Position numbers and translations under genes: made by a program. The notes beneath the pieces were generated by a model that did no database searches, was not told where the DNA came from, and was given only the letters and a program-made list of their open reading frames with translations. This document shows positions 1 to 8,200 of a DNA stretch of 53,887 nt, one piece after another. The stretch covers positions 1 to 53,887 of the forward strand of contig JBNJEU010000008.1 in assembly GCA_051746205.1 (NCBI GenBank), given 5' to 3'. How positions within the stretch are numbered: the first letter of the stretch is position 1; every line of letters starts with the position of its first letter. This stretch comes from Thiohalospira sp051746205. Its GTDB lineage: Bacteria > Pseudomonadota > Gammaproteobacteria > Thiohalospirales > Thiohalospiraceae.

Positions 1-1154
1 ACCTCGATGGACTCCTCCTCCAGCGTCGTCCATTGCCCCTGCTCGTAGGCACGCACCATCTGCAGCACCGCTCCGCCCGGGCCGTCGTCTTCCAGCAGCG
101 CGGCGGTGATGGTCGGGCTCAGGGGCAGCTCCTCGAGGATCGCCGCCATCGGGCGGTCCATCAGCGCATCCAGGGTGGAGAAGAGGCCGATGGTGAAGTA
201 GGTGCCGCGGCCGATGGTGTCGTCCACCTCCGGCCCCAGCCGCTCGGCCATGCGCGCGCGCACGGCCGAGGTGCGCACCAGCTCCAGCGGTTTGTCGTCG
301 ACGTTGGAGAGCGCCAGCAGGCTCGCCCAGTTGCGCACCGTGTCCAGCCCGAGCAGCAGCAGCGCCGCCTTGATGGAGTCGATCGGGCGCTTCATGCCGA
401 AGGCGGCGGAATTGATCAGCCGCAGCATGCGGTAGGAGAGGGTCACGTCCTGGCTGATGAGCCCCTCCAGCTCGCGGCTGTCGATGTCGTCTCGCTGCAG
501 CGCGTTGAGCAGCTCGAGCATGGCCAGCCGGTTGGCCGGCAGTTGGCGACCCTTGACGATGTTCGGCTTGCAGAAGAAGTAGCCCTGGTAGAGGTCGAAG
601 CCGAGCGATCGGCAGTATTCGTACTCCGCGTGGGTCTCCACCTTCTCCGCCAGCAGCTTGCGGCCGGTCTGGCGCAGGCGCTCCACGTGCTCGGCCAGGC
701 CGTCGCCGTCCATCTGCGTAATGTCGATCTTGATGATGTGGGCGAGCCGGACCAGCGGCTCCAGGTGCGGACTGTAGACGAAATCGTCCAGGGCGATGAT
801 GTAGCCGCGCTTGCGCAGGTCGCGGACCGCATCGACCAGGTCGGGGGTCGGGTCGATGTCCTCCAGGATCTCCAGCACCAGGCTGCCGGAGCTGGCGGGC
901 AGGGGATACTCCCCGAACAGGAAGGCCGGCGTGAGATTCACGAAGGCCATGTGCTCGCCGACGATGGTGTCGATGCCGATCTCGACGAAGGTGTTGTAGA
1001 GGACCTGGCTGGTCGCTCGGTTGCCGTCGATTACGTTGGCCTGAGTGGCGCCCGCCTCGCGGAAAAGGAGTTCGTAGGCCCGGACCTTCATCTTGCGGTC
1101 GTAGATGGGCTGGCGGCCCACCATCACCTCGGAGAGGCGTGTTCCCTGGTTCAT
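1..1154 (-). CDS. EAL-HDOD signalling protein (YuxH type), 3' end cut by window edge
   Basis: The N-terminal half is an EAL-type cyclic-di-GMP phosphodiesterase domain and the C-terminal half an HDOD domain, the arrangement of YuxH-like regulators. Visible EAL-family landmarks are VGRQPIYDR near the start, YELLFR where the EAL signature sits, LDDFVYSP in place of the canonical DDFGTG, IKIDI, and KVETHAEY followed by QGYFFCKP. The metal-binding acidic residues are partly kept, but the DDFG loop is altered, so whether it cleaves c-di-GMP is uncertain. The HDOD part carries SYRMLRLINSAAFG. About 384 codons are present and the C-terminus lies outside the window. The ATG giving MNQGTRLSEV was chosen because the family usually starts just before VGRQPI; the ribosome site is weak. 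It is transcribed away from the neighbouring membrane gene. Confidence 0.85.
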   Translation of the reverse strand, partial: MNQGTRLSEVMVGRQPIYDRKMKVRAYELLFREAGATQANVIDGNRATSQVLYNTFVEIGIDTIVGEHMAFVNLTPAFLFGEYPLPASSGSLVLEILEDIDPTPDLVDAVRDLRKRGYIIALDDFVYSPHLEPLVRLAHIIKIDITQMDGDGLAEHVERLRQTGRKLLAEKVETHAEYEYCRSLGFDLYQGYFFCKPNIVKGRQLPANRLAMLELLNALQRDDIDSRELEGLISQDVTLSYRMLRLINSAAFGMKRPIDSIKAALLLLGLDTVRNWASLLALSNVDDKPLELVRTSAVRARMAERLGPEVDDTIGRGTYFTIGLFSTLDALMDRPMAAILEELPLSPTITAALLEDDGPGGAVLQMVRAYEQGQWTTLEEESIE

Positions 1155-1383
1155 TCTCGTGCGCCCGTTCGTTTAGTCGGTTCGGGAGGGATTCTGACTT
1201 TAGCACCACTTGCGAGAAATGTCCGCATGGCTGCCGGCCAGCCGCAGGCAAGATAGGCTCGTCAACTCGTCTTCTTCGATTCTTCCTTGCAGCACAGCCC
1301 GTGATGGTCGATGCTGGCCGTGTGGAATCGGTGGACTTGCCGGGTCGTAAGTGCCGGATGCAAATCAGTCAATCGGAGAACGG

Positions 1384-1842
1384 GTGATCAAGACAAAAAT
1401 CGTTTCGGACTGGATCGGCCGAGTTGTCTACGGGCTCATCAGCCTGAGTCTGGGCATCATCAGTCTCACCATGATGGGGGTCGCCCTGTGGGATATCTGG
1501 CTGACCATACACGAGAAGACCCTGCTCGTGACCGCCCTGCTCAACGCCATCGGCCTGATCGTGATCGGGATGGCCGTCTTCGACGTCTCCCGGTTCCTGA
1601 TGGAGGAGGAGGTCTTCAACCGAAGCGGCGCCAAGTCACTCGCGAAGCAGCGCGTGACGCTGCTGAAGTTCCTGGTGATCATCGCCATTGCGGTCAGCCT
1701 GGAAGCCCTGGTGTTCATTTTCGACGCCGGGACGAAGGATATGGCGATGCTGATCTACCCCACGTTCCTGTTGATCGCCGCTATTCTGGTTGTGGTGGGT
1801 CTCGGCGTCTATCAGAAGCTGACGTGTGACGACGACTCGTAA
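1384..1842 (+). CDS. Small integral membrane protein, about 4 TM segments, unknown function
   Basis: A 152-residue protein with four hydrophobic stretches (roughly residues 8-35, 45-70, 97-120 and 124-142) and a short charged segment (MEEEVFNRSGAK) between the second and third. The motif VIGMAVFDVSRFLMEEEV is typical of a conserved proteobacterial family of small inner-membrane proteins with no known role, sometimes mislabelled as acetyltransferases. A GTG start was chosen because a GGAG lies five bases upstream; an in-frame GTG 33 bases earlier has no such site. The next gene is also small and membranous and follows in the same direction, so the two may be co-transcribed. Confidence 0.7.
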   Translation: MIKTKIVSDWIGRVVYGLISLSLGIISLTMMGVALWDIWLTIHEKTLLVTALLNAIGLIVIGMAVFDVSRFLMEEEVFNRSGAKSLAKQRVTLLKFLVIIAIAVSLEALVFIFDAGTKDMAMLIYPTFLLIAAILVVVGLGVYQKLTCDDDS

Positions 1843-1893
1843 CCACGGCACCGATCACGGGAGTCCCGTATGTCCAGAAGAACAGGGGGTTCC

Positions 1894-2085
1894 ATGAAAG
1901 TACTCGGTCTTGTCCTCATCATCGCCGGCGCGGGGCTCGCGTTCTGGGGCTTCCAGGCGTCCGGCTCCTTCGGCTCGCAGCTCTCCGAGGCCTTCACGGG
2001 CACGCCCAGCGATCGGGCGATGATGTTCTACATCGCGGGCGCGCTCAGTCTGGTCGTGGGCCTCTTCCTCTTCATCAAGCGATAG
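1894..2085 (+). CDS. DUF3185-like two-TM small membrane protein
   Basis: A 63-residue protein with two membrane segments separated by a polar loop: KVLGLVLIIAGAGLAFWGF, then SFGSQLSEAFTGTPSDRAM, then a second helix ending in KR. The loop pattern (GSQ.SEAFTG.PSD..M) matches the DUF3185 family of small proteobacterial membrane proteins, whose function is not known. The ATG with an AGGGGGT ribosome site just upstream was preferred over an ATG 24 bases earlier. Its last 11 bases overlap the end of the convergent RecJ-like gene. Confidence 0.65.
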   Translation: MKVLGLVLIIAGAGLAFWGFQASGSFGSQLSEAFTGTPSDRAMMFYIAGALSLVVGLFLFIKR

Positions 2086-3856
2086 GTCCGACCACCCGCA
2101 GCTGGAGCGTTTCGCGGCCGTTCCAGCGGTTCACCTCCAGCACCGCGACCAGTCGCAGCACGGTACCGACCTCCGGCATCGCTGCGTCCTCGGCGTTGAA
2201 CCAGATCGCCGAGACCGGCTCGCCCTGTGCCGGGGCGGTATCGTCATCCACCACCACCCCGTTCAGTTTCAGATGCTCCCCCGCCGGCCCCAGCGTGCGC
2301 GCCTCGTCCACCCGCAACGCCACCTCGAAGCTCGCCTCCGGGAACTCCCGCCCGTAGGGCGCGAGGGCCTCCAGTGCCCGCGCGGTGGCCAGGGTCGCCT
2401 CGGCGGCCGGGAGCGGGCCGTCGGTCTCGCGGATCGGCTGCGGCACCGCGCCGTCCAGCTGGGCGCTGAATGCCGCGTCCAGCGCCTCGGAGAAGCGCTC
2501 CAGCTCGGTGGCGGGGAAGGTGCAGCCGGCGGCCCCGGCGTGGCCGCCGAAGGCGGTGAACAGGTCCGGGTACTGATCGGCCACCCGCTGCAGGGCGTTA
2601 CGCACATGGACGCCGGGGATGCCGCGCAGGGAGCCGGTGAGCAGGGCGGGGTCGCCCTGTTTCCCCGAGAGACAGGCGGCCGGGCGACCGAAGCGTTCCA
2701 CCAGGCGGCTGGCGACGATGCCGTGGATCCCGGCGTGGCCGTCGGCGGCGAAGTTCACCACCAGGGCGGTGCGGCCGGCCTCGAACTGCGGCTCGGCGGC
2801 GGCCATGGCCGCGCGCTTGAGTTCGGCCTCGATCCCCTTGCGGGTGGTGTTCTCCCGCTCCAGCAGGGCAGCGTAGCGGGCGGCCTCTTCCGGGGTCCCG
2901 GCCAGCAGGAAGTGGACGCCGGCCATGGCCTCGTCCAGCCGACCGCGGGCGTTGAGGCGGGGGCCGGCGCCGAAGGCGAGGTCCTGGGCGGTGAGGGGGC
3001 GCTCCCGGGCGCGCAGCGGTTCGCGCAGGGCGCCCCAGCAGGGGCGGGCGTCGGCGGCGTTGGCGATGCGCAGGCCGTGCTCGATGAGGATCCGGTTGTT
3101 GCGGCTGCGCGAGAGGCTGACGCAGTCGGCCACGGTGCCCAGCGCGACCAGGTCCAGCAGGCCGGAGAGGCGCAGCCCCTCGACGCGCTCCGGCGGCAGG
3201 TACTGGCGCGTGTGGGCGATCACCAGCCAGGCCACCGCGACCCCGGCGATGAGCGGGTCGGGGTAGGCGGAGTCGGGGCGCGTCGGGTTCACGCAGGCCA
3301 GCGCCGGCGGTGGCCCCTCGGCGGGGAGTTCGTGATGGTCGGTGACCACCACGTCGATGCCCTCGGCCTGGAGTCGCCGGACCCGCTCGACGTCGGATGA
3401 GCCGTTGTCGGCGGTGATCACCAGCGTGGGGCGTTCGGGGGCGGCGAGGATGCGGTTACAGACGCCGTCGGAGAGGCCGTAGCCCTCGGTGAGCCGGTGG
3501 CCGATGTAGCTCTGCACCCGGTCGGCGGGGTGGCCGAAGCCGTCCACCAGGGCGCGATGGAAGACCGCGTGGGCGGTCTGGCCGTCGACGTCGTGGTCGG
3601 TCTCCAGGGCGATCCGTTCGCCGTCGATGATCGCTCGGGCGATGCGCTCGGCGGCGGCGTCGATGTCCGGCAGGCCCGCCGGGGCGTCGAGACCGCCGAG
3701 GCCGAGGTCGAGCAGCCACGCCGGTTCGACCCCGGCGGCGTCGGCCCGGGCGGCGAGCACGCGGGCGGCCACCGGCGGCAGGTCTAAAGTTCCGGCGGCG
3801 GCGAGCCGCTCAGAGGAGTATGGGCGCCGTTTCAGGGCGGGGGGCGTCGTCTTCAT
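2075..3856 (-). CDS. recJ: RecJ-like single-stranded-DNA exonuclease (DHH/DHHA1)
   Basis: 593 residues, close to the length of E. coli RecJ (577), with the DHH phosphoesterase motifs in order: DHDVDG (residues 87-92), TADNGSS (148-154), VVTDHHELP with DHH at 173-175, then the DHHA1 nucleic-acid-binding block GGHAGAAG and a C-terminal OB-like segment. RecJ degrades single-stranded DNA 5' to 3' in recombination and mismatch repair using two metal ions held by these motifs. Motif I reads D-H-D-V-D-G rather than the usual D-Y/F-D-x-D-G, and the sequence looks divergent, so this may be a second paralogue rather than the main housekeeping RecJ. It is convergent with, and slightly overlaps, the small DUF3185-like gene. 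Confidence 0.8.
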   Translation of the reverse strand: MKTTPPALKRRPYSSERLAAAGTLDLPPVAARVLAARADAAGVEPAWLLDLGLGGLDAPAGLPDIDAAAERIARAIIDGERIALETDHDVDGQTAHAVFHRALVDGFGHPADRVQSYIGHRLTEGYGLSDGVCNRILAAPERPTLVITADNGSSDVERVRRLQAEGIDVVVTDHHELPAEGPPPALACVNPTRPDSAYPDPLIAGVAVAWLVIAHTRQYLPPERVEGLRLSGLLDLVALGTVADCVSLSRSRNNRILIEHGLRIANAADARPCWGALREPLRARERPLTAQDLAFGAGPRLNARGRLDEAMAGVHFLLAGTPEEAARYAALLERENTTRKGIEAELKRAAMAAAEPQFEAGRTALVVNFAADGHAGIHGIVASRLVERFGRPAACLSGKQGDPALLTGSLRGIPGVHVRNALQRVADQYPDLFTAFGGHAGAAGCTFPATELERFSEALDAAFSAQLDGAVPQPIRETDGPLPAAEATLATARALEALAPYGREFPEASFEVALRVDEARTLGPAGEHLKLNGVVVDDDTAPAQGEPVSAIWFNAEDAAMPEVGTVLRLVAVLEVNRWNGRETLQLRVVGPIA

Positions 3857-3976
3857 GGGGGCGAACTCTACGGGGGGCGGCGCGCGCTGACAACGTGGTC
3901 TAATCTGGAAATCGGGTCGCGCTCCGCCACGGGCGGTGGAGCGGCAGGGACAACACTTTCAACGGGAACGAAAGCA

Positions 3977-4423
3977 ATGGAAGCCAGAGACAAGGGGGAA
4001 CGCCGGCATGTACACCGGATCGCGCGTGTCGCGCTGCTTGCCGTGTCCGGGGGCGGCCTGGGTCTGTCGGCTCAGGGCTGTTCACTGAACATGCCGCTGA
4101 ACGGGGGACTGCCGACGGGGCAGTGGTATGTGGAGGAGGTGGGTGGCTCGTACGTTCCGGAACCGGAGTTGGTCACCATGAACATCGGCGAGGGCTCCAT
4201 CAATGGTCGGCTGGGCTGCAACGACTATTCGGCCACCTACGAGAACGAGGAGGGCCTGCGGATCGCCAGCATCACCACCACCCGCGAGGTCTGCTCCGAA
4301 GAGCCGGTGGCCGTGGATGAGCTCTTCCCGCGCGCCCTGGCTCGGATCGATGACTACACGGTGTGGGGGGGGCAGCTCTTCCTCATGCACGATGGGCGGC
4401 CGGTGATCCGCGCTTCCCGCTGA
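3977..4423 (+). CDS. META-domain (HslJ-like) envelope protein
   Basis: A 148-residue protein with a positively charged N-terminus, a hydrophobic segment and a Cys at about residue 35 in a poor lipobox context (SAQGC), followed by a META domain. The META signature is clear: GRLGCNDYSATYE and, about 20 residues later, ITTTREVC, matching the family pattern GCN.y.g.y then TR..C. META proteins such as E. coli HslJ are small envelope proteins linked to stress or motility, with no known catalysis. Export is likely; lipidation is uncertain because the residue three before the Cys is Ala rather than Leu. The ATG start has only a weak ribosome site. Confidence 0.7.
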   Translation: MEARDKGERRHVHRIARVALLAVSGGGLGLSAQGCSLNMPLNGGLPTGQWYVEEVGGSYVPEPELVTMNIGEGSINGRLGCNDYSATYENEEGLRIASITTTREVCSEEPVAVDELFPRALARIDDYTVWGGQLFLMHDGRPVIRASR

Positions 4424-4560
4424 GGAGGTATCGATGCGCCACGCTTTGCCCCAAGGGTACACAAACACAGGGCAGGGCGGGAACCGGTGATTTCCTCGGA
4501 AGGTTGTCGGTGAATTTTGACACCGTGGGTGTGGCACATCCGAGCGTTGTGGGGTTATGT

Positions 4561-4576
4561 TGTGATCGCGGTCACA
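4561..4576 (+). promoter_or_regulatory. CRP-type operator upstream of fis
   Basis: The 16 bases are TGTGA-N6-TCACA, a perfect match to the CRP/Vfr consensus half-sites, 30 bases before the fis start codon. A TTATGT that could serve as a -10 element ends directly against its 5' edge, in which case a bound CRP-like protein would overlap the transcription start and repress. A functional CRP homologue in this organism is inferred, not seen. Confidence 0.55.
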
Positions 4577-4606
4577 AAATACCAACCACAACAAGGAGAG
4601 CTCGGC

Positions 4607-4888
4607 ATGGACCAGAGCGTTGCGTTCGAAACCACCGTCATCCCGCGGGTGGGCACCGAAGCCCCCCATCTGCAGGCCTGCGTTCAGAAGGCCCTGCGCC
4701 AGTACTTCACCGAACTGGACGGCGAGCAGCCCAGCGACCTTTATCGCGAAGTGCTCGACCAGATCGTGCCCCAGCTGCTTGACCAGGTGATGATCCATAC
4801 CCGGGGCAACCAGAGCCGCGCCGCCGATATCCTCGGCATCACCCGCGCGACCCTGCGCAGCAAGCTCAAGCGCTACAATCTGGCCTGA
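4607..4888 (+). CDS. fis: Nucleoid protein / transcription factor Fis
   Basis: 93 residues, against 98 in E. coli, with the characteristic C-terminal helix-turn-helix: MIHTRGNQSRAADILGI and TRATLRSKLKRYNL. Fis is a homodimeric DNA-bending protein that activates stable-RNA promoters and shapes the nucleoid. The ATG follows an AAGGAGAG ribosome site and gives MDQSVAFE. In most gammaproteobacteria fis is the second gene of dusB-fis; here it stands alone behind its own intergenic region of about 180 bases with a CRP-like palindrome, and is convergent with a BCCT transporter gene. Confidence 0.93.
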   Translation: MDQSVAFETTVIPRVGTEAPHLQACVQKALRQYFTELDGEQPSDLYREVLDQIVPQLLDQVMIHTRGNQSRAADILGITRATLRSKLKRYNLA

Positions 4889-4912
4889 GGGCCTCCGCCG
4901 GCTCGTCGGGGA

Positions 4913-6577
4913 CTACCGGCGCGGGTCGTGTTCGGGGAGGGTGGCGTCGCTCTCCTCGGCCAGCGGAGCCTCGTCCTCCTCGTCGAAATCCTCCGGCAGG
5001 CGGTCGGGGACCTGCCACGGCTCACTGGGGGTGATGGTGTACTCACCGGGACGCGGTGCGTAGCGTTCGTCCTCGAGTCCGCGCATCAGGCCCGCCACCA
5101 TCACCAGCATCACCAGCGAGAAAGGGAGTGCGGCGAGGATAACGGCCCCCTGAAGGATCTCCAGGCCGCCGGCCAGAAGCAGCACGGCGGTGAGCAACCC
5201 GAGGATCACGCCCCAGAGCACCAGATGCACCGTGCGGTGTTCGGTGGAGCCGTGGGCGAGCAGGGTGTTGATGACCACGATCCCGGCGTTGGCCGAGGTC
5301 AGCAGGTAGGTGGCGATGAGCACGGTGATGAGTACGCCGCCGAGCTTCGCGATGGCGAGCGGCTCCAGGGTCTCCATGGTGACAAAGGTGGCCCGGGTCA
5401 TATCCACCGCCACCGTGTCGGCGATGGCGGCGAGGCCGGTGGTCTCCGCGTGCAGTGCTGTGCCGCCGAGCAGCCCGAGCCAGATGAAGGTGATGAGGGT
5501 CGGAACCAGCAGCACTCCCATGACAAACTCGCGCAGGGTCCGCCCGCGCGAAATCCGGGCGATGAACAGCCCGACAAAGGGCGCCCAGGCGAGCCACCAG
5601 CCCCAGTAGAAGACGGTCCAGGCGGCATGCCAGTCCTTCGGATTGTTGGCGTGGGTGTAGAAGGAGAGTTCCAGCAGGCGCTGCAGGTAGGTGCCGGTGG
5701 ACTGCACCACCAGCGCCAGCAGGTACTGGGTCGGCCCCCAGATCAGCAGCAGGGCCAGCAGGGCGATGCTGAGCCAGAGGTTGGCCTGACTGATCCGCCG
5801 CACCCCGACGCTCACCCCGGTGACCACCGAGGCGATGGCGATGGCGGAGAGCACGGCGGTAATGAGGATCTCGGTGCGCACGCCGCCCTCGAACCCGATG
5901 GTGTGCCCCAGCCCGGCGCCGAGCTGCTGGACGCCCAGCCCCAGGGTGGTGACGATGCCGAAGACCGTGGCGAGGATGGCCAGCAGGTCGACGATGTCGC
6001 CCCACCAGCCGTGGGTATGCTTGCCCAGCATCGGATGCAGGGCGGAGCGCAGGGCCAGCGGCTGCCCCTTGCGGTAGCCGAAGTAGGCAAGGATCAGCGC
6101 CAGCAGCGCGAAGACCCCCCAGGCGTTGAGTCCCCAGTGGAAGTAGGTCAGCACCATGGACATGTCGGCGGCCGCAGCCGCGCTGTGTCCATTGGGCAGG
6201 AAGGGATTGCCGTCGTAGTGGGAGAGCGGTTCGGCCACCGCCCAGAAGAGCAGGCCGACGCCCATGCCGGCGGCGAACAGCATCGCCATCCAGGAAACCG
6301 TGGTGAACTCTGGAACCTCCTGGTCGTGGCCGAGGCGGACATTCTTGTAGCGGCCGACCCCGAGCCAGACCACCACGGCCAGGAAGAAGGCCATCACCAC
6401 CACGTAATACCACTCCAGAAGGGGGGTGATGAATTCGCGGCTGCCGTTGACCACGTATTCGACGTCGTCGGTGCGGTAGATGGCCAGCAGCACGATGGTG
6501 AACACACCCAGGATGGTGATGAAGGCGACGCGCGGATTCAGACCCCGAAAGGGGCCGCTGGTGGCAACATTGTACAT
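4913..6577 (-). CDS. BCCT-family betaine/choline transporter (first of two)
   Basis: A 554-residue, 12-TM betaine-choline-carnitine transporter, used by halophiles to take up compatible solutes. The glycine-rich unwound segment GMGVG (residues 104-108), followed by LLFWAVAEP, and the Trp-rich substrate-box region WGWWLAWAPF (325-334) followed by IARISRGRT are intact, as in sodium-coupled BetP-type carriers. The C-terminus is a long acidic tail with many Asp and Glu, of the kind that in BetP contributes to osmosensing. It starts 30 bases after the tal stop codon on the same strand, so it may be the last gene of the pyp operon. Exact substrate cannot be told from sequence. Confidence 0.88.
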   Translation of the reverse strand: MYNVATSGPFRGLNPRVAFITILGVFTIVLLAIYRTDDVEYVVNGSREFITPLLEWYYVVVMAFFLAVVVWLGVGRYKNVRLGHDQEVPEFTTVSWMAMLFAAGMGVGLLFWAVAEPLSHYDGNPFLPNGHSAAAAADMSMVLTYFHWGLNAWGVFALLALILAYFGYRKGQPLALRSALHPMLGKHTHGWWGDIVDLLAILATVFGIVTTLGLGVQQLGAGLGHTIGFEGGVRTEILITAVLSAIAIASVVTGVSVGVRRISQANLWLSIALLALLLIWGPTQYLLALVVQSTGTYLQRLLELSFYTHANNPKDWHAAWTVFYWGWWLAWAPFVGLFIARISRGRTLREFVMGVLLVPTLITFIWLGLLGGTALHAETTGLAAIADTVAVDMTRATFVTMETLEPLAIAKLGGVLITVLIATYLLTSANAGIVVINTLLAHGSTEHRTVHLVLWGVILGLLTAVLLLAGGLEILQGAVILAALPFSLVMLVMVAGLMRGLEDERYAPRPGEYTITPSEPWQVPDRLPEDFDEEDEAPLAEESDATLPEHDPRR

Positions 6578-6607
6578 GGGGCACCCCGGTGGTTTGGGGG
6601 GGTTACG

Positions 6608-8200
6608 TTAACATGCTCGCGAGCCTGCGCCATCCGGTTCCGGCTCCGCGAATCGAGCTCCGGCTCCCAGACGTCGGGCGAGGGTGGCGATGTCGCCATG
6701 GAGAGGGCGATCGCCCTCCAGGGGGGCGGCCGTTTCGCGGACCCAGGCGTGCAGGGCGCGAGAGGCCGGGGCGAAGCCGTTCAGTCCGGCGTCGGTGAGT
6801 TCCATGGCCCGGGCCATGATCAGGGCGGTGATCGCCTGGAGTTCCTGCAACTGTTCCAGGATGTCGGTGGTCTTGCGAGCGGCGATGGTGCCCATGGTGA
6901 CCACGTCCTGGTTGTTGGCGTTGGTCGGGATGGACTGTACCGAGGCCGGCAGAACCAGGGTCCGCATCTCCGCCACCAGCGCCGAGGCGGTGACCTGAGC
7001 CCCCATGAAACCGCTGTGAAGCCCGGTGTCGCGTCCCTGGAGAAAGGCCGGCAGGTCGCCGTTCTGTGTCTCGTCGGTGATGCGGGCGACCATCCGCTCA
7101 CTGTGCACGGCGAGCTTCACCAGCGCGTTGCTCAGGGCGTCGGAGACGAAGGCGACGTGCTGGCCGTAGAAATTGCCGCCGTGGATCACGTCGTCTGTTT
7201 CCGGGAAGAAGACCGGGTTGTCAGTGACCGCGTTGATCTCCCGATTCACCGTGGTGTCGTGGTAGGCGAGGGTGTCGGCGATGGCGCCGAACAGCTGGGG
7301 CGCGCAGCGGATGGTGTACGGGTCCTGCGGGACTTCGGCGGCACCGCCCACCGGGGCGTCGCCGGTCACCGCCTCCGGCAGGAAAGCAGGGACGGCGCGG
7401 CGCAGTCGTTCACTCCCGGTGGCCAGTTCGTTCAGGGCGAGGTGAGTGGCTTGCTGGCCGGGGTGGGGGCGCAGCGCGCCCAGTTCCGGACGCCACGCCT
7501 CAAGGCGGCTGCCGCGGCATTCGGCGAGAATGACCGTCAGTCGCCGGGCCCAGTCCAGAGCGCGCCGGGCAGCGGTGGCGTTGAGGGCGGCGATGCCGGT
7601 CATGGCGGCGGTGCCATTGACCAGGGCGAGGCCGTCCTTGGCCGCCGGATCCAGAGGGTGCCAGCCGCGCTCCGCCAGCGCCTCGGCGGCGGGGCGCACG
7701 GTGCCGCCATCGTCGACCTCGGCCTCGCCCATCAGCGCCAGGGCGATGTGGGCCAGCGGGGTGAGATCACCGCTGGCACCCACAGTGCCACGGGCCGGAA
7801 CCACTGGAACGAGATCGTCGTTGAGCCAGTCCGCAAGCAGGGACAGGAGCTCGGGGCGCACCGCCGAGTGGCCCTGGGTGAGGGTGTTCAGCCGCACCGC
7901 CATGATGGCGCGCACGGTACGGCGCGGCAGGGCGGGGCCGGTGCCGGTGGCGAGGTGATAGACGAGATTGCGTTGCAGCTCGGCGGACTGGCCGGGATCG
8001 ATGGAGCGCCCGGCAAGGGGGCCGTAGCCGGTGGTCACGCCGTAGATCAGGCGGCGCTCTTCCATCAGCTGGTCGAGATGGGCGCGGCCGCGGGCCGCCT
8101 GCTCCAGTACATCGGTACTCAGTGCCACTGGCGCACCGTCGGCAACGGCCTCGATGGCATGGATGTCGAGGGGATGGCCGTCGAAGGTGCGGGTGCTCAT
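6608..8200 (-). CDS. tal: Tyrosine ammonia-lyase for PYP chromophore synthesis
   Basis: 530 residues of the aromatic amino acid lyase family. The MIO prosthetic group forms from Ala-Ser-Gly at residues 142-144 within GTVGASGDLTPLAH; the catalytic Tyr53 lies in LIYGVTTGYGPL. His82 in NLVYHLATG occupies the position that selects tyrosine over phenylalanine in the Rhodobacter enzyme, so the predicted reaction is L-tyrosine to trans-p-coumarate plus ammonia. It overlaps the end of pcl by an ATGA, which indicates translational coupling, and sits two genes after pyp. A histidine ammonia-lyase function is less likely given His82 and this context. The start is set by the overlap and alignment to the family. 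Confidence 0.92.
   Translation of the reverse strand: MSTRTFDGHPLDIHAIEAVADGAPVALSTDVLEQAARGRAHLDQLMEERRLIYGVTTGYGPLAGRSIDPGQSAELQRNLVYHLATGTGPALPRRTVRAIMAVRLNTLTQGHSAVRPELLSLLADWLNDDLVPVVPARGTVGASGDLTPLAHIALALMGEAEVDDGGTVRPAAEALAERGWHPLDPAAKDGLALVNGTAAMTGIAALNATAARRALDWARRLTVILAECRGSRLEAWRPELGALRPHPGQQATHLALNELATGSERLRRAVPAFLPEAVTGDAPVGGAAEVPQDPYTIRCAPQLFGAIADTLAYHDTTVNREINAVTDNPVFFPETDDVIHGGNFYGQHVAFVSDALSNALVKLAVHSERMVARITDETQNGDLPAFLQGRDTGLHSGFMGAQVTASALVAEMRTLVLPASVQSIPTNANNQDVVTMGTIAARKTTDILEQLQELQAITALIMARAMELTDAGLNGFAPASRALHAWVRETAAPLEGDRPLHGDIATLARRLGAGARFAEPEPDGAGSRAC

Noticed and set aside
1155..1215. A possible sigma28 flagellar promoter (TAAA ... ACCGACTA) for the EAL-HDOD gene
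   Set aside because: Spacing and the -10 element do not match TAAA-N15-GCCGATAA well enough.
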